Origin: Grimontia kaedaensis
GTDB lineage: Bacteria > Pseudomonadota > Gammaproteobacteria > Enterobacterales > Vibrionaceae
Assembly: GCF_023746615.1 (NCBI RefSeq)
Contig: NZ_CP082275.1
Location: 2,108,001 to 2,172,000, forward strand
Direction: 5' to 3'
DNA: 64,000 bases
Shown here: piece after piece, positions 8,009-16,122 of the stretch
How the letters are laid out: every line of letters begins with the position of its first letter
Numbering within the stretch: position 1 is the stretch's first letter
Notes under the pieces: generated by a model
The model's input: only the letters and a program-made list of their open reading frames with translations
Databases searched by the model: none
Told to the model about the DNA's origin: nothing
Made by a program: the position numbers and the translations under genes

Positions 8009-8896
8009 ATGGCTGATATCCCCCACTACTTTCTCTACGGCGAAGAGCTTCCCGAGACCGCACCGGACTACATGCACATTGCGCGATTGGAGCAATCTTT
8101 GCCCAAGCACAACTGGGAAATTCATCCACACCGCCATGACAATCTTCATCAGTTAATGATTCTCGAGTCAGGCTCGATGCACGCTCAAATCAGGGAAAAA
8201 AGCGACGAATACTCTGGCCGTTGCGTTCTCTCCATTCCCGCCAAAGAAGTGCATGGCTTTGCCCATCAGCCTGGAGTGACAGGATTTATAGTGTCGGTTA
8301 GCCACCCCTTTATGTTGAGTCTATTTAATGATGCGGAAAGACAGGGACTCGCGCAGTTGTTCAGAGAGCCGATGGTCATTCCTCTGGGCGTCGACACGGA
8401 TGAAGGGGAAGTCACAAGAATGGGTGAGCGGTTACTTGAAGAATTCCACACACCAAAGATTGGCCAGGCCTCAATCATCGGTGCTTACCTGAAAATCGTC
8501 TTCGTCATGCTGGCAAGACACCGCCAGCGCAGTGAACTTCAAGAAAATGCAGATGGAAAAACGGTTCTGTTCGAGCGGTTTGTCCGCTTAGTCGACAATC
8601 ATGCGACTGATCATTGGCAGGTCAGTCAATACGCTGAGGAGTTAGGACTGAGTCAAGGACAACTCAACCGCTTGTGCCAACGCGCAGCAGGTCAACAGGC
8701 ATTGGCCATCGTTCATGAGTATCTGTTGGATGAGGCGAAACGGCTGCTAGTTTTCACTCAATTGTCAGCCAAAGAGATTGGTTACCAGCTTGGATTTAAG
8801 GACCCCGGCTATTTTTCTCGATTTTTTCAAAGACATACCGGCCAAGCGCCTAAGCAATTCAAAACGCGGGTAGCAGAAAGTCAACGCCAAATTTAA
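8009..8896 (+). CDS. AraC-family regulator of the lig cluster (PobR-like)
   Basis: This is a 295-residue AraC/XylS-type regulator. The N-terminal half is a cupin-like sensing domain with HPHRHDNLHQLMI (residues about 33-45) and a second histidine in KEVHGFAHQ. The C-terminal third carries two helix-turn-helix motifs: the first around WQVSQYAEELGLSQGQLNRLCQRA, the second around LSAKEIGYQLGFKDPGYFSRFFQRHTGQ. The layout matches regulators of aromatic catabolism such as PobR and HpaA. Being divergent from galD-ligIKJABC, it is most simply their activator, responding to protocatechuate or a pathway intermediate. The ligand is inference. Confidence 0.85.
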   Translation: MADIPHYFLYGEELPETAPDYMHIARLEQSLPKHNWEIHPHRHDNLHQLMILESGSMHAQIREKSDEYSGRCVLSIPAKEVHGFAHQPGVTGFIVSVSHPFMLSLFNDAERQGLAQLFREPMVIPLGVDTDEGEVTRMGERLLEEFHTPKIGQASIIGAYLKIVFVMLARHRQRSELQENADGKTVLFERFVRLVDNHATDHWQVSQYAEELGLSQGQLNRLCQRAAGQQALAIVHEYLLDEAKRLLVFTQLSAKEIGYQLGFKDPGYFSRFFQRHTGQAPKQFKTRVAESQRQI

Positions 8897-9216
8897 CGTT
8901 CATTGTGCGCTTTAAACGCAATTAAAATTATTTTAATAAGAGTCCGCATCAAAAATCTCAGAAGATCTAAGCAATGATTACATCATTTACATTCGCCTAG
9001 ATTTCTATTCAAACCATTATTAATCAGTTTATTAATGACATAGATGACTGTCCGCCTTTCTGAACACTCAAGAAGAAATGATGTTTTTATTTCATTTTCG
9101 ATGATTGATTTGTCTCATTTAAAATACTGTTAACATCTTGCTAACTAAAAATAACAAGACCAATAATGAAATGGAATGGAATGCAAACCAACAACACAAA
9201 TGCAGGGGTATTAAGC
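8897..9216. other. Intergenic region before the TRAP binding-protein gene
   Basis: This is 320 AT-rich bases with no open frame I would support. A short AT palindrome (TTAAAATTATTTTAA, about 8921-8935) follows the AraC gene and could end its transcript weakly. The promoter of the TRAP gene should lie near 9115-9165 (TTGTCTCATTTAAAATACTG context), but no convincing box pair is visible. Confidence 0.4.
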
Positions 9217-10221
9217 ATGAAATCGACAGCACTATTGGCACGACCAAAACTGAAGCAAGTATTTACAGCAGCAGCGATGGTCGTTGCAATGGGCGCAACA
9301 TCGTTCGCTCACGCAGCAGACACCAAACTGAGAATGTCTGCTTCAGCGTCAGCGACTGACCAACGCGCAGTTGCGATGACCGAAGTTTTCGGTCCAGCCG
9401 TTTCCGACTTTGCTGAGTTCGAAGGACACTGGAACAGTTCACTATTCAAACAAGGTACTGACCTCGAAGCCATTGCACGTGGCAACCTGGACATGACCAT
9501 CACTTCCGCACAGGAGCTTGCCGAGTTTATTCCTGCTTTCTCCATTTTCTCGGCTGGTTACGTACACCGTGATGCAGAACACCAGAAGCGCGTGTTCGCT
9601 GCAGACTTTATGGATGACCTGAAAGAAGAAGCAGAAGAACTCCTTAACGTGAAACTGTTGAGTGTGATGTACCTCGGCCGTCGCCACGTTAACCTTCGTG
9701 AAGACTTTGAAGTAGCGACCCCAGCGGATCTGAAAGGCGTGAAACTGCGTATGCCAGGCAGTGACGCATGGCAGTTCTTAGGTAAAGCACTGGGCGCAAA
9801 CCCAACACCAATGGCGTTTGCAGAAGTCTACACTGCGCTGCAAACTGGCGCGGTTGACGGTCAAGACAACCCACTGCCAACCGACAAAGACGCGAAGTTC
9901 TATGAAGTCACAAAGCAAATCGTTCTGACCGGTCACCTGGTTGACCTGAACTACATCGCTATCTCGAAGAAAGTGTGGGACAAGTTCACCCCAGAGCAAC
10001 AAGCAACGCTGCAAAAAGCGTCTGACGATGCAGCAGAATCTGCTCGCCAGAAACAGCTTGCGCTTGAAGCGGAACTGGTTCAGTTCTTCAAAGACCAAGG
10101 CCTGAAAGTTTACGAACCAAACCTGAAAGCGTTCCAGGAGACGGTTCAAGGCGCATACCTGAACTCTGATTACTCAGAGCAGTGGCCAGAAGGTCTGCTT
10201 GAGAAGATCAACGCGCTGTAA
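9217..10221 (+). CDS. TRAP transporter periplasmic substrate-binding protein (DctP family)
   Basis: This is a 334-residue solute receptor of a tripartite ATP-independent periplasmic transporter. Residues 1-33 form a signal peptide ending in SFAHA before ADTKL. The DctP fold is shown by QGTDLEAIARGNLDM, ADLKGVKLRMPGSD (the arginine normally pairs with a ligand carboxylate), the MAFAEVYTALQTGAVDGQDNP motif and a C-terminal WEKF-like segment (KKVWDKFTPEQQ). The ATG at 9217 is chosen for signal-peptide length and an AGGGG site. The frame is open upstream to 9166. No DctQ/DctM membrane genes follow or precede it here, so it is an orphan receptor that must borrow membrane subunits encoded elsewhere. 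The ligand may be an aromatic or sugar acid (inference). Confidence 0.88.
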   Translation: MKSTALLARPKLKQVFTAAAMVVAMGATSFAHAADTKLRMSASASATDQRAVAMTEVFGPAVSDFAEFEGHWNSSLFKQGTDLEAIARGNLDMTITSAQELAEFIPAFSIFSAGYVHRDAEHQKRVFAADFMDDLKEEAEELLNVKLLSVMYLGRRHVNLREDFEVATPADLKGVKLRMPGSDAWQFLGKALGANPTPMAFAEVYTALQTGAVDGQDNPLPTDKDAKFYEVTKQIVLTGHLVDLNYIAISKKVWDKFTPEQQATLQKASDDAAESARQKQLALEAELVQFFKDQGLKVYEPNLKAFQETVQGAYLNSDYSEQWPEGLLEKINAL

Positions 10222-10247
10222 TTCTAACAGCCTGAAACTGTAAACCG

Positions 10248-10278
10248 GGCACCGTGGCAGCAGTATCGCTGCGGTGCC
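10248..10278 (+). terminator. Stable hairpin after the TRAP receptor gene
   Basis: A perfect 7-bp outer stem (GGCACCG/CGGTGCC) has an inner CAGC/GCTG pairing, 27 nt after the stop. There is no T-run, so it may stabilise the 3' end of an abundant receptor mRNA or attenuate read-through into the downstream oxidoreductase genes, rather than act as a complete terminator. Confidence 0.5.
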
Positions 10279-10397
10279 AATCTCACCCCCCCCTCTTAGA
10301 GAAATGAAACAAGTGCCGTTTGTGCGCTTGAGGTTCGTGCACCCAGAGGGTGGTAAAAAACACCAAACGTAAACCCCAAGACAGCACTGAGAACAAC

Positions 10398-11555
10398 ATG
10401 AAAAAGTTTCGAATTGGCTTAATCGGATGTGGTGTCATCAGCGATAAGTATCTGACAACCTGTCAGAAGTTCGACTTCATCGACATTGTCGCTTGTGCCA
10501 GCCTGAACATCGAAGAATCAAAACAAAAAGCCGAAGCCTACAATATCCCGCGTGTCTGCACGCCTGATGAAATCATTAATGACCCTTCTATTGACTGTGT
10601 ATTGAATCTTACGATTCCCGCCGCTCATGCGCAGATCTCCATCGCCGCATTGAACGCTGGAAAGCACGTTTACTCTGAAAAACCCTTCGTGACTGATTTA
10701 GCGGATGGAGAAGAAATTCTCGCCCTTGCTAAGGCAAAAGGCCTTTACGTGGGCAATGCACCAGATACCTTCCTTGGTGGAAGGCTCCAGACTTGTAAAA
10801 AGCTGATGGACCAGGGTGTGATTGGCACGCCAACCGGAGTGATGGCATTTGTGCCAACACGAGGTGTCGAGCGTCACCACCCTAACCCGGACTTTTACTA
10901 TCAAAATGGCGGTGGCCCTCTACTGGATCTGGGACCTTATTACCTGACAGCCATGGTTGCTCTTCTTGGCCCAATCACCCGCGTTTGTGGTTTGGCTAAA
11001 AAGACGCTGGATGAGCGTTTGATTGAATCAAAGCCCCGAGCTGGCGAAAGAATTCCCGTCAATGTGGATACCCATATCAACGCCCTTCTGGAATTTGAAT
11101 CCGGCGTTCAGGGCTCATTGATGGCAAGTTTCGATGTGTGGGATTCACAGACGCCGCGCATGGAAATTTACGGCGAAAACGGGACGCTTTGCATCAATGA
11201 CCCTGATCCCACCGACGGCTTCAATATCTTTGGCGGTCAGGTGCTTTATAAAACACGCGAAACAGCACGATGGGTTTACCGCCCACGCACGCCAAACCTT
11301 GAGTTTTGGTCAGTCGCCGAGAACACGCATGGTTTCAATCAAGAAGCGCGTGGACTCGGGTTGCTTGATCTTGCTTATGCCGTGAAGAACCAACGCCCAG
11401 CACGTGCGAATGGCGAACTTGCGCAACATGTTTGTGAAGTGATGTTTGGCATTCTTGAGTCCGCCAAAACCGGACAGTTTGTCGAGATAAAAAGCCGCTG
11501 TGAATCACCAAGCGCGTTACCTGAAGATTTCCCCAACAGTGAAAACGGAGCCTGA
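10398..11555 (+). CDS. Gfo/Idh/MocA-family oxidoreductase (first copy)
   Basis: This is a 385-residue NAD(P)-dependent oxidoreductase. The Rossmann N terminus has IGLIGCGVISDKYL, the family motif EKP occurs in VYSEKPF, and the C-terminal alpha/beta substrate domain contains GGGPLLDLGPYYL. Such enzymes oxidise or isomerise sugars, cyclitols or sugar acids. The ATG at 10398 is preferred because the Rossmann fold begins there. The frame extends 16 codons upstream to 10350. It lies 5 nt before the cupin-like gene and shares its strand with a second Gfo/Idh gene, indicating a common pathway. It is only distantly similar to the copy at 12251 by eye, so they are not a recent duplication. The substrate is unknown. 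Confidence 0.88.
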   Translation: MKKFRIGLIGCGVISDKYLTTCQKFDFIDIVACASLNIEESKQKAEAYNIPRVCTPDEIINDPSIDCVLNLTIPAAHAQISIAALNAGKHVYSEKPFVTDLADGEEILALAKAKGLYVGNAPDTFLGGRLQTCKKLMDQGVIGTPTGVMAFVPTRGVERHHPNPDFYYQNGGGPLLDLGPYYLTAMVALLGPITRVCGLAKKTLDERLIESKPRAGERIPVNVDTHINALLEFESGVQGSLMASFDVWDSQTPRMEIYGENGTLCINDPDPTDGFNIFGGQVLYKTRETARWVYRPRTPNLEFWSVAENTHGFNQEARGLGLLDLAYAVKNQRPARANGELAQHVCEVMFGILESAKTGQFVEIKSRCESPSALPEDFPNSENGA

Positions 11556-11560
11556 ACACC

Positions 11561-12217
11561 ATGAGTCTTGAAACATTGGATTTTGCGGAACCGTTTTTCA
11601 CCGTGAAATACATCATTGATGAACCAGAAATCATCATTAAAGAAAGAACCATCGTCCTGAATCTCGCTGAATCTCAACTATATGCGGCCGGCATGTGGCT
11701 GGCACCTTTTCAGTCCATCATCGCCACTGACGTTACGCTGTTCAACGTAGAAAAGTGCGTATTGGTGGAACGTTTTGATGATTTTGAAGATGAAAATGCG
11801 CTATTGGAAAAGGTAAGAGGCACTTGGCCATTGGCTTATGAAATTCGTCGTGAAGAAAGATTAAAAGGCGTTGGACACTATATGTCACCCAAAAACGCTG
11901 TCGGCAATATCCAGTTCAGCATGTATCACGCGTCTACTGTGCCTTTGAATGTGGGGCTTCATAAAAACCATGTGCACTTGGGTGGCGAAGAGCCTCAGGA
12001 AGTGCATACCCAAATCGTTGGGTTCGGGAAAATGCAGCAGTGCCGCGAGAAAGACATATCAACCCTGTTTCTTGAAGAAACCATGGCACCGGGTTGCACG
12101 CACAAGCCCATGTTTGATGCTGAACTGAACTACCCATGGCACCAGTACGAAACCATTACGCCAGGCATATTTATGGCGATTGAAATTCTAACGTCCGGCA
12201 ATCCCATCCCAAGATAA
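11561..12217 (+). CDS. Unrecognised cupin-like protein between two Gfo/Idh oxidoreductases
   Basis: This is a 218-residue soluble protein with no signal peptide. I do not recognise a named family. The second half looks like a metal-binding cupin. It has histidines in GLHKNHVHLGG, a glutamate/histidine pair in EVHTQIVGFGKMQQ, then LEETMAPGCTHKP and a final WHQYETITPGIFMAIE with another His and Glu, in the spacing expected for beta-barrel metal ligands. The first half is mixed and unassigned. It starts 5 nt after the upstream oxidoreductase and ends 33 nt before the next, so it is surely in the same operon. It may be an isomerase, epimerase or lyase for the compound those enzymes handle. That role is inferred from position only. 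Confidence 0.75.
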   Translation: MSLETLDFAEPFFTVKYIIDEPEIIIKERTIVLNLAESQLYAAGMWLAPFQSIIATDVTLFNVEKCVLVERFDDFEDENALLEKVRGTWPLAYEIRREERLKGVGHYMSPKNAVGNIQFSMYHASTVPLNVGLHKNHVHLGGEEPQEVHTQIVGFGKMQQCREKDISTLFLEETMAPGCTHKPMFDAELNYPWHQYETITPGIFMAIEILTSGNPIPR

Positions 12218-12250
12218 TTCCGACGTTAAGCCCAGAATAAAGGATTCAAA

Positions 12251-13444
12251 ATGGCAACACGATTACTACCAGAAAACATAGATTTTGACGGTGCTTTCCC
12301 CGCCCTTTCCCGTCGATTGAGAATTGGCGTTGTCGGTGGCGGACGTATCGCAGTAACGCAAGCGATGGCAGCTAGACTGAGCGATCGATGGGAGATAACA
12401 GCAGGTGCGCTTTCTTCCGATCCAGAGCAAGCCAAGGCAAGAGGTGCGCAGTGGTTTTTACCGGAAGACAGATGCTATTCCTCTTATCAGGAGATGGCAG
12501 AGAAAGAGTCCAAGCGCGAGGATGGCATTGATGCGGTGATGATCACCACGCCGAACCATGTTCACTTTGAAGCAGCAGAAGCGTTTCTGAATGTGGGTAT
12601 TGACGTGCTCTGTGATAAACCGCTCACCAATATTTACTCAGAAGCTGAAGATCTGGTCAAACTTACTGAATCTACCGGACAGGTATTTGGTGTGTGTTAT
12701 GCCATGTCCTGCTTCCCCATGATTCGTCAGGCACGAGAAATGGTGAAAGACGGTGCGATCGGCAAGGTGGTACAGATCCACGTTGAGTTTATGCAGGATT
12801 GGATGATCCCTGATGATGTTGGTGAAGCCGCACATGTGAAGTGGCGACTAGACCCTAAAAAGTCAGGCTCCACCAGCTGTACTGGCGATATCGGCACCCA
12901 CGCAGCTCAACTTGCCACTTTCGTGTCCGGGCTTGATATGACCGACCTTCGCGCTGAAATGCATGTCTGCGGCGCGCCAAAGCCCCTTGAAGACACTGTT
13001 TTTATGATGACACGCTACGAAGGCAATGTACCGGGAACGTTAATGGCAACGCGTATCGCTTCGGGTAACCGTGGTGGATTACGTCTTCGCGTCTTTGGTA
13101 GTGAAGGTGGCATCGAGTGGGATATGGAGAATGCCGAGCAACTCAAATACAACAAATATGGTGAACCCGATCGGGTGTTAAGCCGTGGCCAAGGCCATGG
13201 TATCTACCCTGCTGTTGAACGTTTTGTCCGTACCGGCCGTGGTTTCCCAGAAGGCTTGATAGAAGCCTGGGCAAACCTCTACACCGAATTTGCAATGGCA
13301 GTTGCAGCAAGAAAAGATGGCGTATCCGCACCTGAAAATTGGCTGAGTTATCCGACAGTGGAAGACGGTGCTAAAGGTGTAAGATTCATTGAAGCGTCTG
13401 TTGAATCAAATACTTCAGGCGGTGCTTGGGTAAATTGCCAATAA
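12251..13444 (+). CDS. Gfo/Idh/MocA-family oxidoreductase (second copy)
   Basis: This is a 397-residue NAD(P)-dependent dehydrogenase. It has the nucleotide loop in IGVVGGGRIAVTQ (residues about 26-38), ITTPNHVHFEAAEAFLN, and the catalytic-lysine motif in DKPLTN. Its C-terminal half resembles large inositol- or hexose-type members, with CTGDIGTHAAQLATFVSG giving the His of the substrate site. It is the third gene of the operon and ends 45 nt before the LacI-type regulator. A TRAP receptor, two Gfo/Idh enzymes, a cupin-like protein and a LacI regulator together suggest breakdown of a cyclitol, keto-sugar or sugar acid. The substrate itself is not decidable. Confidence 0.88.
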   Translation: MATRLLPENIDFDGAFPALSRRLRIGVVGGGRIAVTQAMAARLSDRWEITAGALSSDPEQAKARGAQWFLPEDRCYSSYQEMAEKESKREDGIDAVMITTPNHVHFEAAEAFLNVGIDVLCDKPLTNIYSEAEDLVKLTESTGQVFGVCYAMSCFPMIRQAREMVKDGAIGKVVQIHVEFMQDWMIPDDVGEAAHVKWRLDPKKSGSTSCTGDIGTHAAQLATFVSGLDMTDLRAEMHVCGAPKPLEDTVFMMTRYEGNVPGTLMATRIASGNRGGLRLRVFGSEGGIEWDMENAEQLKYNKYGEPDRVLSRGQGHGIYPAVERFVRTGRGFPEGLIEAWANLYTEFAMAVAARKDGVSAPENWLSYPTVEDGAKGVRFIEASVESNTSGGAWVNCQ

Positions 13445-13454
13445 TGAAAACTGT

Positions 13455-13471
13455 GGCGGGGTAATCCCGCC
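13455..13471 (+). other. Intergenic hairpin before the lacI-type gene
   Basis: A perfect 6-bp stem (GGCGGG, loop GTAAT, CCCGCC) lies just before the AAGGGGG ribosome-binding site of the next gene. There is no T-run. It may tune regulator expression relative to the enzymes. Confidence 0.4.
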
Positions 13472-13489
13472 CATCACAAGGGGGCGCGA

Positions 13490-14512
13490 TTGGCAAAGCG
13501 AGTCACGATAAAGCAAATCGCCGAGTACGCGAAAGTCAGCGTTGCCACGGTTGATCGTGTCATCAACCAACGCGCGCCTGTAAAAAGTGCGACGGCAAAC
13601 CGTATTATTACCGCCGCCAAGGAACTGGGCTGGCGTCCTCCCGCGGTATTCAATGATGTCAACAGTCCGGCTCATCCCCCATCTATTCGCTGCGGTATTC
13701 TGTTGCAAAGCAATATCTCTCATCTTCTCCGAGAAGCCTTTGAAGTGCAGGCAGCGAAACTTGAAAACGCCAATTCGACGCTGACTATCGAAACTTTCGA
13801 CAATCTGGAGCCAGAGAAAATCGCCGAGAGAATGATGAAGCTCGGCAAGAAAGTCGACGTTTTGGCCATCACCGCGATCGATCATCCTTTTGTCACAGAA
13901 GCGATCGATAAGCTCGCAGAAAGAGATGTTCCCGTGGTGGCTATTCTTTCTGATCTCTCAGCCACTAATCTGGCAGGATTTGTGGGTACCAATAACCGCA
14001 TGCGTGGGAGAACCGCAGCCTGGGCGATGGACAGGTTTTGTCGCGATCGGGGAACCGTTGGTGTCATCATTGGTAGCCACCGATATCTCAGTCAGCAAGA
14101 CCGCGAAATCAGCTTCCGCAGCTATTTCCGCGAAAAGGCCCCCGCATTCAGAATACTGGAATCCGTTGTCAGCTCTGACGACGACAGCCAAGCTTATGAG
14201 GCAGCTAAAAAGTTGGTTTGTGAAACACCTGACTTAGTGGGAATTTTCAGTGCAGGTGGTGGCGCAAGTGGTATTCGACGCGCCATCATTGAATACGGCG
14301 GTGACAGACGCCCGTTTTTCGTTTCAACCGAGCTCACCGCCCAAGCGAAAACAGAGCTGCTCCAAGGGGGTGTAGATATGGTGCTGTCAGCCGATTTTGA
14401 CCTCTTGGCAGAAAAAGCTGTGGAGATGTTCGTTGGCCTTAAACAACAGGAAGCACAGCAAAAGAAAATGACTGTGCTCCCGTTTTTCATCTACACCAGC
14501 GAAAACATCTAA
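13490..14512 (+). CDS. LacI-family transcriptional regulator
   Basis: This is a 340-residue repressor-type protein. The N terminus is a LacI helix-turn-helix and hinge (VTIKQIAEYAKVSVATVDR, then VINQ and RIITAAKELGWRPPAVF). The rest is a periplasmic-binding-protein-like effector domain with FVGTNNRMRGRTAAW and GVIIGSHRYLSQQDRE. The start is TTG at 13490, with AAGGGGG about 6 nt upstream. No ATG lies in the DNA-binding domain, so TTG is well supported. It is the last gene of the presumed operon and probably represses it in response to the substrate or a phosphorylated derivative. It ends 16 nt from the convergent AraC-type gene. Confidence 0.9.
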   Translation: MAKRVTIKQIAEYAKVSVATVDRVINQRAPVKSATANRIITAAKELGWRPPAVFNDVNSPAHPPSIRCGILLQSNISHLLREAFEVQAAKLENANSTLTIETFDNLEPEKIAERMMKLGKKVDVLAITAIDHPFVTEAIDKLAERDVPVVAILSDLSATNLAGFVGTNNRMRGRTAAWAMDRFCRDRGTVGVIIGSHRYLSQQDREISFRSYFREKAPAFRILESVVSSDDDSQAYEAAKKLVCETPDLVGIFSAGGGASGIRRAIIEYGGDRRPFFVSTELTAQAKTELLQGGVDMVLSADFDLLAEKAVEMFVGLKQQEAQQKKMTVLPFFIYTSENI

Positions 14513-14528
14513 CGCTAACTATATAAGG

Positions 14529-15581
14529 TCAGGCAGTTAAACGTCCCGTCGACAGATAACGCTCGCGGTATTCACTCGGCGAGCAATTTTCCCATCTTCG
14601 GAAAGCGCGGTTGAAGTTGGCAACATCAGAAAAGCCCACCATATGTCCGACTTCACTGATCGTGTACTGAGGCTGTCTAACATACGCTTTCGCGAGGTTT
14701 TTCCTCGTTTCCTCAAGAATATCCTTGAAACTAGTTCCCTGCTCTCTTAAACGCCGCTGCAATTTACGAAGGCTGTAGCCCAGTTCTTCGGCAATTTTAG
14801 ATTGTGAAGGATTACCGTACTTTAACTCTTCAGCAATTTTGTTTTCGACAAGATAAGTGATGTTTGAACGATCAAAGCGCTCCATAAAGGTGTTCAGCAG
14901 TTTGGTGTGTACCATGTTCATCAATGGGTTACTGCCTGGTGATTGTAAGCTGGCAAGTTGGAGATCAAACACAATCGCATTTTTCTCACATTGATAATTA
15001 ACAGTACAATCCTCGGAGACAAAGAACTCGTCAACAGCAGGGCAAGACTCTGGAAATGGTTCAAACGAAAACTCGATATCCACTGGCCCAATATACCCGC
15101 TCATCATCTCTCTGGATTGGCAAATAACACCTATAAAGAGTGCCTCGATTAGCTGGGGTGTCAGTGCAAGGCGACTACTGTCCTTGTAACGCTCTACATC
15201 AAACTCGATAAAAAGTTTTGCACCATCGATGCGAGTATGGATTTGAGTACTGTTCGAGAGTACGCGACGATATTTAGCAAAATGCTCTAGTCCATCTTTT
15301 AGGCTATACGATGATTGAATAGCATATCCAAAGATGTGAAGTGTTGAGAGATGAAAATTCTGAGCGACATCTAAACCAAACGCTCTACCACCCGCTTTCT
15401 CATTACAGTAGAGAAAGAGATTCCCCAAGCGTTCAACTGACAAGCGACCTTCTGGGTTGTTTGCCTCGCTTTCCGAAAGTCCAAACCGAGACAAAGTGGG
15501 TTCGACGTCAATTTCAAACTTTTTCATCGACATAATGACCGGGATGAGAAACCCACTCAATGCTGAATATTCTACACTCAT
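14529..15581 (-). CDS. AraC-family regulator with arabinose-binding-like N-terminal domain (OruR type)
   Basis: This is a 350-residue regulator. Residues about 20-200 resemble the domain found N-terminal in OruR/ArgR/VirF-type AraC proteins (FGLDVAQNFHLSTLHIFGYAIQSSYSL is one recognisable block, quoted in parts). The C terminus carries the paired helix-turn-helix: SKIAEELGYSLRKLQRRLREQ and YTISEVGHMVGFSDVANFNR, followed by the family ending CSPSEYRERY. AAGGA directly abuts the ATG, which is tighter than usual; no nearby alternative is better. Its target is unknown. It converges on the LacI operon and diverges from the ToxR-like module across a 540-nt gap. Confidence 0.88.
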   Translation of the reverse strand: MSVEYSALSGFLIPVIMSMKKFEIDVEPTLSRFGLSESEANNPEGRLSVERLGNLFLYCNEKAGGRAFGLDVAQNFHLSTLHIFGYAIQSSYSLKDGLEHFAKYRRVLSNSTQIHTRIDGAKLFIEFDVERYKDSSRLALTPQLIEALFIGVICQSREMMSGYIGPVDIEFSFEPFPESCPAVDEFFVSEDCTVNYQCEKNAIVFDLQLASLQSPGSNPLMNMVHTKLLNTFMERFDRSNITYLVENKIAEELKYGNPSQSKIAEELGYSLRKLQRRLREQGTSFKDILEETRKNLAKAYVRQPQYTISEVGHMVGFSDVANFNRAFRRWENCSPSEYRERYLSTGRLTA

Positions 15582-16122
15582 TCCTTACCACTTTTCTTTG
15601 TTGTCCAGCTAGTTACTAAGCTTTTTATTTATTTGTAAAATTAGTTTGGCTGTGTTTCGACTGATAATCCATATTAAAAAATCATGATTTTTCCCATCAT
15701 CTTCATTTAAAATCTCACTTACGGTCCAGTCAGTTATTGTCATTTTTACAGTTCAACCCAAGTACTACACATTAAATTCATCTACGTTTCATACTTTTAA
15801 CCAGCTTTGAGCAGTATTAATACCCATCCGAGTGCTCTCATCCTTCTCTCATTCCATCGCAGTAATACTTTAAGCACCAAGGTTTAAGTACACTCATTTG
15901 TTATCTAAAGCTTTACCGTCTCAAACGATCAGTACCGACCAAGATAAAAATGTATGTAAAGTAAAACATCGGTATGTTTTACCACCGAATGTTAACAGCC
16001 AAAACCCGCCAATAACCATTGAGACCCAATTGGTTAACAAATCATATTTTCGTTAGTTCTGAAGCTTGCTTGCCTAAAAATACAGCACTATAATCCGCAC
16101 CCTTTTTCCTTTGGCGCGTGTC
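15582..16122. other. AT-rich intergenic region between divergent regulators
   Basis: These 541 bases carry no supportable gene. They should hold the promoters of the leftward AraC-type gene and of the rightward ToxR-like module. The only clear structure is the inverted repeat listed separately at 15961. Base composition is notably more AT-rich than in the flanking catabolic genes. Confidence 0.5.
15961..15982. repeat. Perfect 9-bp inverted repeat, candidate operator
   Basis: GTAAAACAT, a 4-nt spacer CGGT, and ATGTTTTAC form a perfect inverted repeat about 140 nt upstream of the ToxR-like gene. It has no T-run suggesting termination. The size and symmetry fit a dimeric repressor or activator site. 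Confidence 0.45.
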
